Shown here in pieces: positions 29,201 through 40,599 of a stretch of 64,000 nt of DNA. The DNA comes from Tetragonia tetragonoides (Eukaryota > Streptophyta > Magnoliopsida > Caryophyllales > Aizoaceae): positions 3,968,001-4,032,000 of the forward strand of contig CM076153.1 of assembly GCA_038025085.1 (NCBI GenBank). The letters run 5' to 3'. The position numbers were made by a program, and so were the translations under genes. The notes beneath the pieces are model-generated. The model was given only the letters and a program-made list of their open reading frames with translations. It was not told where the DNA came from and did no database searches. The stretch's first letter is position 1. Each line of letters opens with the position of its first letter.

Positions 29201-30366
29201 TCACCAACCAGCAATGGAATCATGAATTGGTTTTGAACCAATTTAATCACGCTTCAGCGCAAGCAATTCTCAAGATCAACCTGCCTACTACCCCCGAAAA
29301 AGACACTTGTATTTGGCTTAATGAGCGGCTTGGTGAATTCTCTGTTAAGAGTGCATTTAATTTCATCATCAAAGAAAAAGTTTTTCCTCATGTTACCCTG
29401 GATAACACTTTCTGGAGAGAGATTTGGAGACTTAAAGTGCCTCACAGGATACGAATTTTTATTTGGCGAATAGCATGGAGGGCTATACCTACTAGAGCTG
29501 CATTGAAACGAAGGCTACCTTTGGTTGATGATGAATGTTTTTTGTGCAGTAATGCTACAGAGAGTGAAGAGCATTTATTCTTTAATTGTCCGCTTGCTCG
29601 CTCTGTCTGGCTTCAAGTTTTGGGGCTAAAAAGTGATGCTCTCTTGCACTGGGACCTTGATAAATGGTTGCAGGAAATATTTTTGCCTTCTTCATCGCTG
29701 CGGCGTGGCATGGATTCCTCCCAAGCCACTAATTTTGGAAGAAGAGCAGCCCTCTTAATGGATGCTATGTGGTGGGCACGTAATCAGATTATGCACAAAG
29801 GTGAAGAGGTTAGTCAACAGGATATTGTTAAATCTGTAAACAAGAGATGGATCGAAATTGATGCTGCCTTTCTTGATGATCCCATGAGGACATCTGGTCT
29901 TGACACAGTGGACCCCCAATCCATAGCACAACCCACTTGTTCTTTCTATGTTGATGCAGCAGTGAGGCCAGATGGCTCTACAATTGCGTGGGTATTTATT
30001 AATCTGGATGGTGAGATTGTTGAGGCAGGTACTTGCGGATGTGACTTCAGTGACCCTGCTAGTGCTGAAGCTTTCGCCATTTTGAAAGCCCTTGAAGTTA
30101 TTAAACATAAAAACTTATCTGACGTTCGAGTGCTTAGTGATGCCAAGCTAATTGTTGATGATATTGCCAGAGGATCTCCTTATCCTTGGAAATTGCGCAG
30201 CATACACACGGAAATTGCTTCCTTACTTTCATCTTGCTCTTGTAATTTAGCTTTTGTCTCTAGGAGATTTAACACTGTGGCACATGCTTTTGCTGCTTGG
30301 GCGTCCTCGTCTCATTTTGTAGGGACAATGTTCTCGGAGGACTTTCCCATTGATTGTAGCCTATAG
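26281..30366 (+). pseudogene. L1 LINE ORF2 (endonuclease, reverse transcriptase, RNase H), two frameshifts
   Basis: Translation begins with the apurinic-endonuclease motif WNCRGLG, then AETML and YMGDFNN. At a 13-G run (26728-26740) the frame shifts; the true continuation is SPFASTSSNNG ... FTWRKKKDG. A second shift comes from a CTGA tandem duplication (26959-26966), which splits the conserved SDH motif. From 26960 one frame runs to the TAG/stop region at 30366. It contains RPISLCNVIYKILSKLLANR, KIDMAKAFDKLEW, RQGDPLSPFLF and the catalytic LFADD (about 28345-28359). A zf-RVT type region (WRLKVPHRIRIFIWR ... CFLC ... HLFFNC) follows, and a C-terminal RNase H-like domain (SFYVDAAVRPDG ... LSDAKLIVDD). 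All enzymatic motifs are present, so only the two indels silence it. Confidence 0.92.
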
Positions 30367-30437
30367 GTTGTATGTTTGTCTTTTTTGAGTTACTATGAAT
30401 ACAACCACACAACCTTTGACGAGAAAAAAAAAAAAAA

Positions 30438-30453
30438 TCTACCTGAATTATCA
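30438..30453 (+). repeat. Right target-site duplication of the L1 LINE
   Basis: It is identical to 17531-17546 and directly follows the poly(A) tail. Confidence 0.93.
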
Positions 30454-30695
30454 GTTTTACATTTTCCATGAATTAAAATCAGTGGGAAAAACACACACCC
30501 TGCTACTTTCAAAAGGGAAAATCGAAAGAAAGAAAAGCTAACTACTTGGATTTAGCAACCATAAGGTTATTTATTTATTTTTTTATTGTTACCCAATATA
30601 AATAAGTATGAGTTAACTACTTGTATATATATTGTACTCCATATGTAATTAGTTGGCGTGGTCTTGATCAATTCTATTGCGGCACAAAAACTTCA

Positions 30696-30839
30696 TGTAA
30701 GACTGTCTCGTAGTGAGACGACTATTATATTTTAACAGAATAATATTTTTTCTGAACTCCTAACAAGTATCAAAAAAATGTTATGTTTGACTAAAAAAGA
30801 ATATTACTTTTGACTATGTTACAATGAAATGGTCTTACA
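30696..30839. mobile_element. Possible small MITE with TGTAAGAC termini
   Basis: The sequence starts TGTAAGAC and ends GTCTTACA, an 8-bp terminal inverted repeat over about 144 bases, with AT-rich content. A target duplication is not evident. Confidence 0.35.
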
Positions 30840-31392
30840 CTATATACCTTATGTTGTTGCTGAAATTCGCCAATATTATGTCTTTGACGGCTTACAAACA
30901 ATTGACTTAGTTCATTATTAGTCACCTCCATCAAAGGAAATGAGGGAGGGTGGGTTAGAGATTTAGGAATATAATCTTTTCGCAACAACAATAAGGCGAC
31001 CTTATTTATAATGATGCACAAATTAAATAAGGGATCATTTTAATAACTCGAGGCGCATCATGGAGAAAATCAATATATATATGTAAAATTGAGTTCTCAT
31101 CAAGTATTGAATACGTAATAAATAGCCATAAATGCATTGGTGATTAAAAAGAAACTAAAAATAGTTTTATTTTATTTTAATAAAAAATAAGTAACATAAG
31201 TATTATATTTATTATCCTAAAAAAATTTATAAATTCACTAAAAATGCAATTTCTTTGTTAAATATATTTTTTTTTTAATAAAAAGATTATTATTGTTCTT
31301 TGCTACTCCTATTATTCAACTTTATATATTGATATGATTAATTTTTTTTATCATATTTCTTTTATAATAGAGTGTGCATGATAAACAAGAAC

Positions 31393-31420
31393 CCGTGCAT
31401 TGCACGGACATGAAATCTAG
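31393..31420 (+). mobile_element. Helitron-type 3' terminus
   Basis: A 7-bp perfect stem with a one-base loop (CCGTGCA-T-TGCACGG, 31393-31407) is followed nine bases later by CTAG (31417-31420) and then a T. This is the standard 3' end of plant Helitrons. The 5' end (TC after an A) was not located, so the length of the element is unknown. Confidence 0.6.
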
Positions 31421-32204
31421 TTACTTTATAAAATCGAACGATCGTAATATTTTTTGGGTGATGAGAAAATATTACTTTTATAATTTTTTACAAATTAACT
31501 ATCAAATTAAAGTTTGTAAACTTTGATCTTGAAAAATTAAATGACAAAATTTTAATGGGACGAAGAGAATATATTTTTCAAAATTAATAGTCAAATTTTG
31601 TGTTTTGACATATCATCATAGGAGAATGATATATTATCTTTGTTAGCAACCCACATTGTATATTGAAGTATTTAATAGAGTAGTATTTTTCTATAACTAC
31701 TTTCTAATTTAAATTCAAAACAAAAATTATGGGTATTGCGCGCTAACCCACATAGAGTCAACCAAGGGCAATAGCGTATGAGATGATAAAGTGCCCCATT
31801 TTTTTTTTATAGCTTTTTCCCTTTGTTATACTAGAGTATTTTTTTTGTGAGAAAACAATTACTAGTTTAGTTAATTTCATCAAATTTTGTTTTTTCAGTG
31901 AATTCTATCAAAAAATTTAACCCCACCTCAAAAAAAACATAAAAAAAAAAAAAATTGACCCCTTATCTGAAACCGCACTCATATTAAAAGATGTCTGGAG
32001 TCAACCAAACATAACTCATCGTCTTTATGACCGAAAAAGTTCAATTTTGTCCGAGGGAGTAACCACAAGTCAAATAAGTAGTCATGTGTGAAAATCAAGG
32101 AGGTATGTTTAAGTTTTGGTCTCCCACTATCCCAAAGTAGCTGAAATCATAAATGGTGCAAAATAGAAGTCAACGATGAAGGCGAGGAAAAAAAAGTCAA
32201 ACTC

Positions 32205-32600
32205 ATGCCAAGTGCCAAGTGCCAACTCAGCGGAGGAATGCGGCAAAACATGAAGAACATTCATGGCTGCCCTGGCCTGTTGACCGCTAAGCAAGGGCAA
32301 TGCTGTATGAACAGCGTGACCTTAAACTTCCTTACAGCGACTTTTCAAACCCCCGTCTCACTCTCACAGGACGACGTTGCAAAGCTTTTATTCCTTGCCA
32401 ACCAGCCATATGGCGGTTCGTGCAGATCCTCAGCAGTGATCTCTTCCATCATGACGTATCTGAGTCTCTCCCTGCTGTCAATGGAGAGCAGCAATAGCAT
32501 ACTCCCTATGTTCCAAAATCTCATTTCCATTTGACTTTTTGATCGAGCTCTTGTGCAGTCGACTGCAGTGATAGTTTACACCAGTTGCAGGGAGCCAAAC
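32205..32600. other. Unidentified gene-like fragment of higher GC content
   Basis: This stretch is more GC-rich than its surroundings. On the minus strand at 32345-32530 an open frame reads like real protein (LLLSIDSRERLRYVMMEEIT, then DLHEPPYGWLARNK). It has no recognisable start or splice structure and I do not know the family. It lies just before the chorein last-exon relic, so it may be part of the same duplicated or captured segment. Confidence 0.35.
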
Positions 32601-32646
32601 TGTAGGATCAAGCTACAGAGCCACTGATCGAGTAGCAAAGTTTGCA

Positions 32647-33085
32647 TTGTCAGAACCTTCCTCACAGGTCACAGGTCACAGCACCTCGATCGTGTCAAAG
32701 AACTTGCTCAACAAATTGAAAGTGTACGAAGTTTATTGAAGCAGTTAAAGACTGCAGATTAGCTACTTTTTGTGACACTTCGTGTTATACAACTGGAAAA
32801 ACAGGGGGAAACTCCAATCCTATCATGCATCATGCATAATTTTGATGATTCTTTCCTGTACATAGTTTATATATGAATACGTATAGAGCATGTACACAAA
32901 TAGGCATAAATAAGAAACATTCTTTTGTCCAGGAAGTTCTGTATCTGCAATTTTGCCTTTCAGTATTCATTTTGAGTTTTGACCCATATTTTTCATAATT
33001 TTCATCATTATACCAATAATTAAGAACTACAATGATAAAGTATTCTAATTTTTCATTTTGTTTTTCAAGACACGAGTAATAAACG
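32647..33085 (+). pseudogene. Relic of the chorein gene's last exon and 3' UTR (copy 2)
   Basis: It matches 12716-13150: the C-terminal codons from LSEPSSQ to the stop (about 32647-32762), then the 3' UTR. It differs by substitutions and by a duplicated GTCACAG insertion (32668-32681). No upstream exons accompany it. It lies next to the ankyrin gene at 33213-37000 exactly as the true last exon lies next to the ankyrin pseudogene. Confidence 0.88.
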
Positions 33086-33212
33086 CAACAATATATAAGA
33101 ACACCCCCTTGTTATTCCTAGATGAACAATCGTAGTTCGCATTCAATTATAAGTTAAACATGATAATTCTGGACAAAGGAGTACATTCCAACTAAGTTGC
33201 GACGTTCCCAGT

Positions 33213-36200
33213 TCAGAGAGGACCAGTTGGACTCCGAGAGCTAGCGGGGCACCGACATTTACATGCATTCCCCTGAAACAGCCATTCGTTGGAGCAACTC
33301 CATTAGTACCATTAATATAGATTGAATCCCAAAAAAAAAAAAAAAAAAAGCTACAAGTGTAGTATTAGTAGTTTGTGCTCTTCTTCCACATTAGTACCAT
33401 TAATATATTCTGTCGTGATTAGTTAACCCATTAAAATTAAGCTTGTTCTCTTTTGATCTAACCACTCTTTTTTTGATTTAGCCTTCAGCTCCTAACATAT
33501 CAATATATATTTTTTGGGATTTTTTTAAGAGAATCCATTTCACATTTTCACAGAGGGATTGGGGGGGGGGGGGGGGGGTTCAGTAGTATATAGAAAGCTT
33601 ACCAGATTTTGAGATCCATGCTCATCCGCAGAGGTGACTAACTCGTCAAGTAGTTTGCAGAAAATAATCTTTACGATGGTTGAAATTGCAACGAGACAGC
33701 ATATGACTAAAATTAAGATGGCAGCCCACAAGGACTTGTGGAGTATGATAGTAGCGACTCCTGTCATGAATGCCACCAGGGTGCCGGAAAGCGAATGCAA
33801 GAGTATCGACATGCTTCGATCAATCAATAGCAATGACTTGTTAATGTCGCTGAACATAGACCAAATAAGGCAGAACATGACCAACATGGAACAGGACGTT
33901 GCATATATGTCCGATATTAAGAACACTAAAAAAGCTGCCTTCTTAGCCAGAATTGCCTCTCCAGTATCACTGTCAAACCCGCCTGCAGGAAGAGTGAATC
34001 CCGCGGTGAATGTTATGGTGGCTAGGAGGGCCGCCACCACCAATAGTGTGCTTCTTATATCTAATAAGTTGCTCTCATGTTGGACATATGTCATTTTCAA
34101 CTCCGGATTGATTCCAAGTCGTTTGCATAGTTTGTCCTGCAAATATTTGCACAAACACAGAGGGTGAATTATCATACTCAATTTAGCAATGACTTAAATA
34201 TCCCAACATCCGTCATCAGTTGCGTCCTTAAACCAATAAATAGTAGGAGTAGCCCACTAGCTACTAGAGCTCTTCAACTTAATCATCTTTCCATGTAGGA
34301 CAACTGACTGACAAATCACACAGGTTCATTATAGAAGTTTACAATTAATTAGGAGAATTTTAGAAAAAAGTAATGGAAAACATACCCATTTCTCATTGTC
34401 TGTGCATTTTTGAGCTAGCAAATCCATGGCAGTTTTATTGCAATTGTCCTTGATCATCCAATCTAACCCGCGCATAGTGAGTAGTTCTTCTGCTAGGCAC
34501 ATGTTGTCATTCATAATCGCGCGGTGCAGAGGTGTAGCACCATCTGAGTCTTGAATGTGTTTTAGTTCCATAATGGTTGGAATTTTCAGTAATTCTTTGT
34601 ATTCAGCATAACCCCCAAGTCGTACGTGGTGCAAAGGGGTATCATGATGTTCAAGGCAAACATCCTTCAGATTTGGACAATGTTTGACGATGGAGAGAAT
34701 AAGTGATAGGTGACCTCTCTCACAAGCTTTAACCAAAGCCAAGGGTGATTTGCCAAGTGAGGAAGGATCTGTCTTCAGCATCACTTCTATAAGCCATGTT
34801 GCATTGGCTTCTAATGCTTCATCGAAAGGTGTCTTCCCATCCTCATCCAGCTCCGAGATGAAAGAGGGCAATTTTGTTACCAGCCATTTTGCAACCTCTT
34901 CTGCATTCACCCTCAATAGTCAATACTAGTACCATAAACTGTATTAGGATAAGATCTGCATCAATTTGGAGATGCACGCTAATGACGTTTGGATGTCTTT
35001 TACTGTGAGTACTAAGAAGAAAGAACACATAATCTGTGTCTTCTAAAAGTGAAAAAAGAAACAGATTAGATTTGTCACTTACGTTGTTCTTTTTTTGTTT
35101 GGTAGCTTGAATTCGTAAAAAGGGAAAGGAAGCTAAATGAGGGAATCTAAACTCACCCTTATACTTTGATGCACCATGCAACACATTCCGTCCATGACCA
35201 GAAGTCAGTTCTGTGCTCCAGCCATGCTGATTTTGTATGGCCAAAATTCCGTCTGCAAGTTTGTAGAATTGTTTCTCTATAGCAAGGAAGAGAGGGTTAT
35301 CCTGACCCTGAAGAACTGAATTGATTTCTGGTGACAAGAAACACAACCCGACTTCTTCTGCATCCTTTCTTATAGCCATGTCCAGAGGTGTCCTACCATC
35401 TTCGTTCTGTCTAAGCCATGGAACCGGACCTTCCAATGAGCAGATAAATGTCTGTTTTGCACTTTCCTGTTTATAAGCTTCAACAAGGATTCGCGCAATT
35501 CTGGCTTTTCCATGCCTGGCGGTTTCATGTAGAGGGTTTTCATCATTTGTCAGAATGAGCTCAATAAAATCCCTTCTCCATTCAGGAGCAATGTCTTTGC
35601 TATTTAGAACATACTCGAATGCCCACAGCTTACCTATCCACACCCATTCGTGCATCACTGTAGATCCGTAATGAGAGTTTCTTGCTTTGAGAAGTTGTGG
35701 ATGCCTTTCAAGCAGACGTCTACAAACTTCTTCTGTAGTTTATGCAATAAAAACAGGAAACTATTAGGTGGTCGTGTACCACTTCTCTCACAATATGAAT
35801 TGTTTAGAGTGGCTCCACAATGTTTTGTGAAAGATAGGCCATAATTGAAGGTAATCGTGTAATGAGATGTCCATGATGAAATGGGCTAATAGTCTTATCA
35901 ACATAACTAATAATGACCATATGTGGAGTAATATCTTTTGTAAGTCAAAAATCACCCCAAATTCCAAAACAATTAAAAAGCAGGCAAAAGACTAAAAGAT
36001 ACCCCCAAAAGAATTTCAATTTTCTTCTTGTTTTGATTAAACCATCTGAGCTAAAATTTGGTCTGATGTAATTTTCAGTACTCCCCATCATTTAATTTCT
36101 AATTTGGATGGGGGTTTCCAATACTTACATTTTTCCTTAAATTGAAAAAGTATGTATGTCACAAACAAATCCAGTAAGCCTTGGCAGCTTTATACTAGCA

Positions 36201-37000
36201 ACTTTAGAATTAGAGGGAAGGTAAAGGAAACTTGAGGCATTTTTTAACATCTCAATTTGAGACCCCTAGAACTCATGAAACACTGGTAAAGGAAGTGATC
36301 ATACTGACCTGAGCATTTTGGGACGACATGAAGAGGAGTTGAGCCATCTTTGCCGCTGAGACTGTAGGGATGGGTGGAGTTCAAGATCTTCATTGCGATA
36401 GACGTGAACCCTTCTTTAACCGCAAGGAAGAGCGGACTGTTGCCATCATGGTCATCCATGTTAGAGACCAGTTCCATATCAGTAGACAATAATTCCAACG
36501 CACATTCCATTTCCTCCTCTTGCAAGGCCACTAGAAAAGGTGTTCTCCCATCTGAATCCTGTGCTATCCATGGCTTATTGCAGTTATTGCTAGGAGGATT
36601 ATTATGGTGTTCGAGAGATATCGATGTGTAAAAGCCTAGGATGAGCTTCACAATCTCAAGAGCGCCCTTATAGGCTGCTACATGAAGAGGGTTGGCATTG
36701 GAGAGCGATGACCTTCTAGTACCAGGTTCGTCTTGCGAGAGGAGGAGTTGTACGACTTGGGTAGGTAACCTCTCCGTTGCTTCTCTAAAAAAAGTCGACT
36801 TGATCACACCAAGCCGCAAGGTGGAAGATGTTACCATCCTTACCATTTCTCGCGGATGTGAACCTAGAAAGGAAGTAGGAATAATCCTCATCTTTGGCTT
36901 GAGAAGCAGCAATAGCTTCTATCAGGAATGGTACATCTCCTGAGCGCGCAGCATTCACCAGCTGCTCGTCCATGGCCTCGACTATGTTGATGTCAGCCAT
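33213..37000 (-). CDS. Ankyrin-repeat PGG-domain (ACD6/ITN1-like) protein, apparent 1-nt frameshift
   Basis: Minus-strand exons: 36309-37000, 35157-35732, 34386-34900, 33603-34136 and 33213-33272. All borders are GT-AG and in phase if one base in exon 1 is ignored. Exon 1 begins MADINIVEAMDEQLVNAARSG; after DQVDFF a run of 7 T (A7 at 36787-36793) brings a stop, whereas 6 T would continue REATERLPTQVVQLLLS. With that correction the product is 791 aa. It has several ankyrin repeats (PLHVAAYKGALEIVKLIL, TPFLVALQEE, NPLHETARHGKARIARIL, DEDGKTPFDEAL, TPLHRAIMND). Then come the PGG domain (KMTYVQHESNLLDIRSTLLV, FTAGFTLPAGGF) and four hydrophobic helices. Such proteins are membrane ankyrins linked to salicylate defence and stress. 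Whether the extra T is a real mutation or a homopolymer error cannot be decided here. If the donor at 33602 is skipped, the frame reads on to a stop at 33540. Confidence 0.8.
33561..33578 (+). repeat. Poly(G) run of about 18
   Basis: A long G homopolymer lies just past the PGG exon of the ankyrin gene, in its last intron. It is a place where assembly length is unreliable. Confidence 0.9.
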
Positions 37001-38220
37001 TATTCAGTCGATTGACCGGTAAACAATAAACTTTCTGGTAATCTGTTGTTTTTGTTGACAATTAATTGAAGGCTGCTAGTCTGTGATATATTTCTTGCAT
37101 TTCACCCATCCTTATATATACTACTCAGCTAGTAGTCTACTAGTACTACATATACATACATATCAAGAGTCTAATTGTTTTTTCAATCACTAATTGTTTT
37201 TTAATCACTTGGTCTTGGTCATCCACCCACCTTAAAATATCCTTTCCTTTGCGTTTCCAATGGACGACTTGATTGGAACAACTTATCTGTCGACATGTAA
37301 TATGAAAGCCTTTCAAAACCAAAATTTCACATGCCAAAAAGGAGCATACTACGTTTGTTAAAATAAATAATTTGCACCAAAAAGAAGACAATAACGAGCT
37401 TGACTCCTCTGACAATCATTAAATATGCATAAAACCAGCAAGCATCAGGTGGAAGATGAGGTGGGAGCACAAATGATATGTGACCCATTCTTACAACCCA
37501 GTGGTCAGGGGTTTAAATTCTTATTTATATAGGGAGAATAAAATATCTTCTACCTTTCTTTGTAGGGAGGGTCTCCTCCTCTACTTGAGCCCGTCAGCCA
37601 ATCAAAAATAGGTTAGCTTGCCGGCGCATGTGGAAAAAGGCCGTGGGCGGTAGTCTTTTTTATTTTGCTACTTAGGTGGACGATAGTCATCATTCATCGT
37701 CGACGTATTACAAAATGAAGAGTAGATCAACCACCCAATTACATAGCACAAGTAGCGTTGTTCACCGATTCAGACCCGGACCGTACCAGACCACACGTGC
37801 CCGGTCTGAGACCGGACCGGACCGGTTTTTCCAAAAAAAAAGCACATGAACGATTTTTAGCGTTTAGCATCAATTTGCCATCTGGTCTAGACTGGACCGG
37901 GCCAAAACCCGGTCTGACCGGTCTAAAAAGTAGAACCGGTCCGGTCTCAGCCGGGTCGGTCCCATCCTGGACCGGAACATGAACAGGCCTAAGTACAAGT
38001 ACCTTTTTTTTTTTTAATATTCCCATTCACATAGAATACTAGAATTACCAGAAAATAATTCAAAACGTCGGCCAATTTTGGATAACGGTTTCAATGATAC
38101 TCGTGCTGTCGTACAGTAATCTAATTGAATACGTACTCTAATATAGTAATGTACTGAATAATATCATATATTATGAGAAGGGAGTAACTAACGTACCCAT
38201 AATAAGAAGGGAGTAATTAG
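37001..38220. other. Intergenic region upstream of the ankyrin gene
   Basis: No exon is recognised. It contains the promoter side of the ankyrin gene, AT-rich spacer, and a GC-rich hAT-like MITE at 37755-37994. Confidence 0.5.
37755..37994. mobile_element. hAT-like MITE rich in CCGGTC motifs
   Basis: About 240 bases of repeated ACCGG/CCGGTC words lie between TGTTCA-type ends (GTTGTTCACC on the left, CATGAACAGGCC on the right). Candidate target duplications ACAAGTA occur at 37748-37754 and 37995-38001. Confidence 0.55.
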
Positions 38221-38640
38221 CATCCCATCTTCAACGGAATCAGTGAAAGCGACCTCCATCCGAACAGAACAGTAATGGCTTCCCTTGAAAAAGAAGTCGA
38301 CCTGAGGATACAGAGTATTAATGTACAGCCCTTAATGCTTACCTAGATCTTGTCAAAGAACTTAGTCGACAAAATGAAATTATAGAGTTTATTGAAGCAG
38401 AAAAATGGAACAGTACGTTTATATCACATCTTATTCTGCGGTAGATTCATGAAGCGGGGAAATTTCAAATCCAATCATGTCAGGCATAACACTGGTAATT
38501 CTTTTTTGTTCATATGCATATATCAATACATGTAGAAAGTGTACACAACTAGACAGATATAAATCTACCAGGAAATTTTGCATCTGAATTACGGTAACTT
38601 TTGTATTAGCATCTATTATAGGCAAGGGAAATAGTGCTTC
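38221..38640 (+). pseudogene. Relic of the chorein gene's last exon and 3' UTR (copy 3, more diverged)
   Basis: It aligns with 12591-13060: CATCTTCAA...GGAATCAGTGA, then the ASLEKEVE- and VKEL-encoding stretches, then the 3' UTR phrases CATATATCAATACATGTAGA and TACACAACTAG. It has several indels and no open frame. No ankyrin gene follows it. Confidence 0.78.
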
Positions 38641-40599
38641 ATCTTGTCAGCCCTGAGCCCCTGACTATGGCTCTTCCATTCATATGTTGTAAGTTATCAT
38701 TTACCCAATCTATTCCCTGCAACCTTTTCCTCTCAGTTTTCAGAAAACGGCAATCAAAGTCATACAAAAATGACTGTACCAGACACTTCAAGAACAAAGT
38801 AGATAGATATCTAGAGGAATTAATCTGTGCAGAGGATACTCAATTAGCTTGATGATCACACTGAACAAAGAAAACAACACAAGCAGCAGCTATACATCAC
38901 CTCTTGAAATCAATCTGTAGTCTCCAAGGTAAAGGGCGAATTACCAAACTCCCAATTTGAGTGTCGCCTCATGGAATACTCTAAAGTGGTGCTGCAACCA
39001 AAGTACCACCGTTGTTTGAAGAACTGTCATGAAGATTATTCATTAAAAGACTGCAGTTTATATTCAAACACGAAGCTAGTAGCTGGTCATCAGTTACCTT
39101 TCATCAAAGAATATGTCTTTTGCCAGTACTTTCCCACGGAAATGGAGCCTGACAGAAAGAAAAGTGATACTGAAGATGCAATCTCAAAGAACTAAGAATT
39201 GTATCCAGCAATATCAATAAAAATAGCAGAATACCATACCTCCACTATGCGAACAGGTGACAAGATTCTCCCTTTCCTGTTGCTGATAAAGAAATCAAAC
39301 ATGGATTATAACACTGAGAACTGCTATGCAATACATCCACAAAAAACATGGTTACAGAAGCAAAAATATAAACATGAATCTAGACAACTCTAACCAATCC
39401 ATTAGCAGTAAGCACAGGTAGTACTTCCAATTTGATGCCACTGGCTTGAGAAGTGAAAAGTCACTTTTTAAATGTTACTTTAATAAGTATGGAAATAGAA
39501 CAAGTCCCAAAAGTATAAAAAAGGAGGCATTATGAGTTTGATCAAACCTCGCAAGCACTCTTGAGCATAGTTGCATCAATAACAATTAATGCCCAGCCAT
39601 GTCACCTTGCTGTAGCATTTTCTCATTAAATTATGTAACATCTATTCAGTACTCACTACATGTTACATAAGTAGACTCTAAAAAATACAACAAACTAATT
39701 CCAAGACTAGGAATTAGAAACACTCACCGTGCTCATGCCCTCTGATTTAGCTCGCTCATCTAATATCTATTACACAACCATCTGATTTCGTTTTAGAAGC
39801 TCTGATGGCTATTTCTTAATAATGGTACAACACCCCTAAGCAGACACAATTCTGGTTTTAAAAAAAATCTTCCAATGCACTCTTTTAACATTTTTTGGTG
39901 CAGCCAGAAAGGAGACTTGCAAATATTTGCTCCATGTTTTGCTTCCGCCAATAAACATTCACCATATCAGCAACTTCGAACAGCTCCTTTCATTTCTTTG
40001 AAGCTGGCACAGGAGACATTCTTCAAAATCCTTCATCATTCAAGGTGATAGAAAAATGTGAGATTTACCATGATAACAATCATGAAAGTACAATAGGGTT
40101 AGAAAATCTTTGTTCTTACATTACTTAGATATATCATTTTGCTTATCCTAACCCAAAAAACAAACTCCTAATCAATAGTTTTTAACCAAAAATGGGCTCA
40201 TCTTTTGGCTTTTACACTAGCTCCAACAAGAGATGGTAGAACTGTAAAAGTAGCAAAGGCACATTACAGATAGGACATTAATATTCTATGACAAAAGAAG
40301 GTCAGAGAAAAAATAAATAAAAACAGAAGAAAAAGACAAAGACAAAGAAATTGTTCTCGTACAACAGAAGAAATATATGTTATATAGTGTAAGGCCATGT
40401 TTGGGAGCCCACGTATAATGTTAAAGGCTTAGTTCCAACAGGTGGTAGTGTGTTACTAAGCTCAAGCGAGCAGGTCTTCCATCTCTGCACCCTAAAAACT
40501 ACAACATGGGCCTCAAGAGTCATAAGCTCCAGCCATTGAGCTCACCTTATAAACTGCTATGGTACACTGGGAACCTCCTTCGAAAATCATCCCTCAAAT
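38641..40599. other. Intergenic region downstream of FIE, with gene remnants
   Basis: Apart from the FIE exon 11 relic (39240-39340) I see no certain exon. Moderate-complexity stretches around 38640-39200 might be further decayed gene sequence. The 3' UTR of FIE should lie at the right edge, below 40600. Confidence 0.45.
39240..39340 (-). pseudogene. Relic of FIE exon 11 and its flanking intron
   Basis: It aligns on the same strand with 40953-41070: the words GAACAGGTG, TTCCTGTTG, GATAAAGA(A/T)ATCAAA, then ATGGA/ATGGGCTAT, and later TATGCAAT, in the same order. About 20 bases of the exon are missing. It suggests a partial local duplication of FIE. Confidence 0.55.

Larger units (their letters stand above)
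30454..32204. other. AT-rich intergenic sequence with small transposon remnants
   Basis: No coding exon is seen. It contains a possible small MITE (30696-30839) and a Helitron-type 3' end (31393-31420). The rest is AT-rich, with many poly(A/T) runs. Confidence 0.55.

Noticed and set aside
37739..38026. RPV/GPV-rich ORFs on both strands
   Set aside because: They are translations of the CCGGTC-rich MITE and carry no protein signature.
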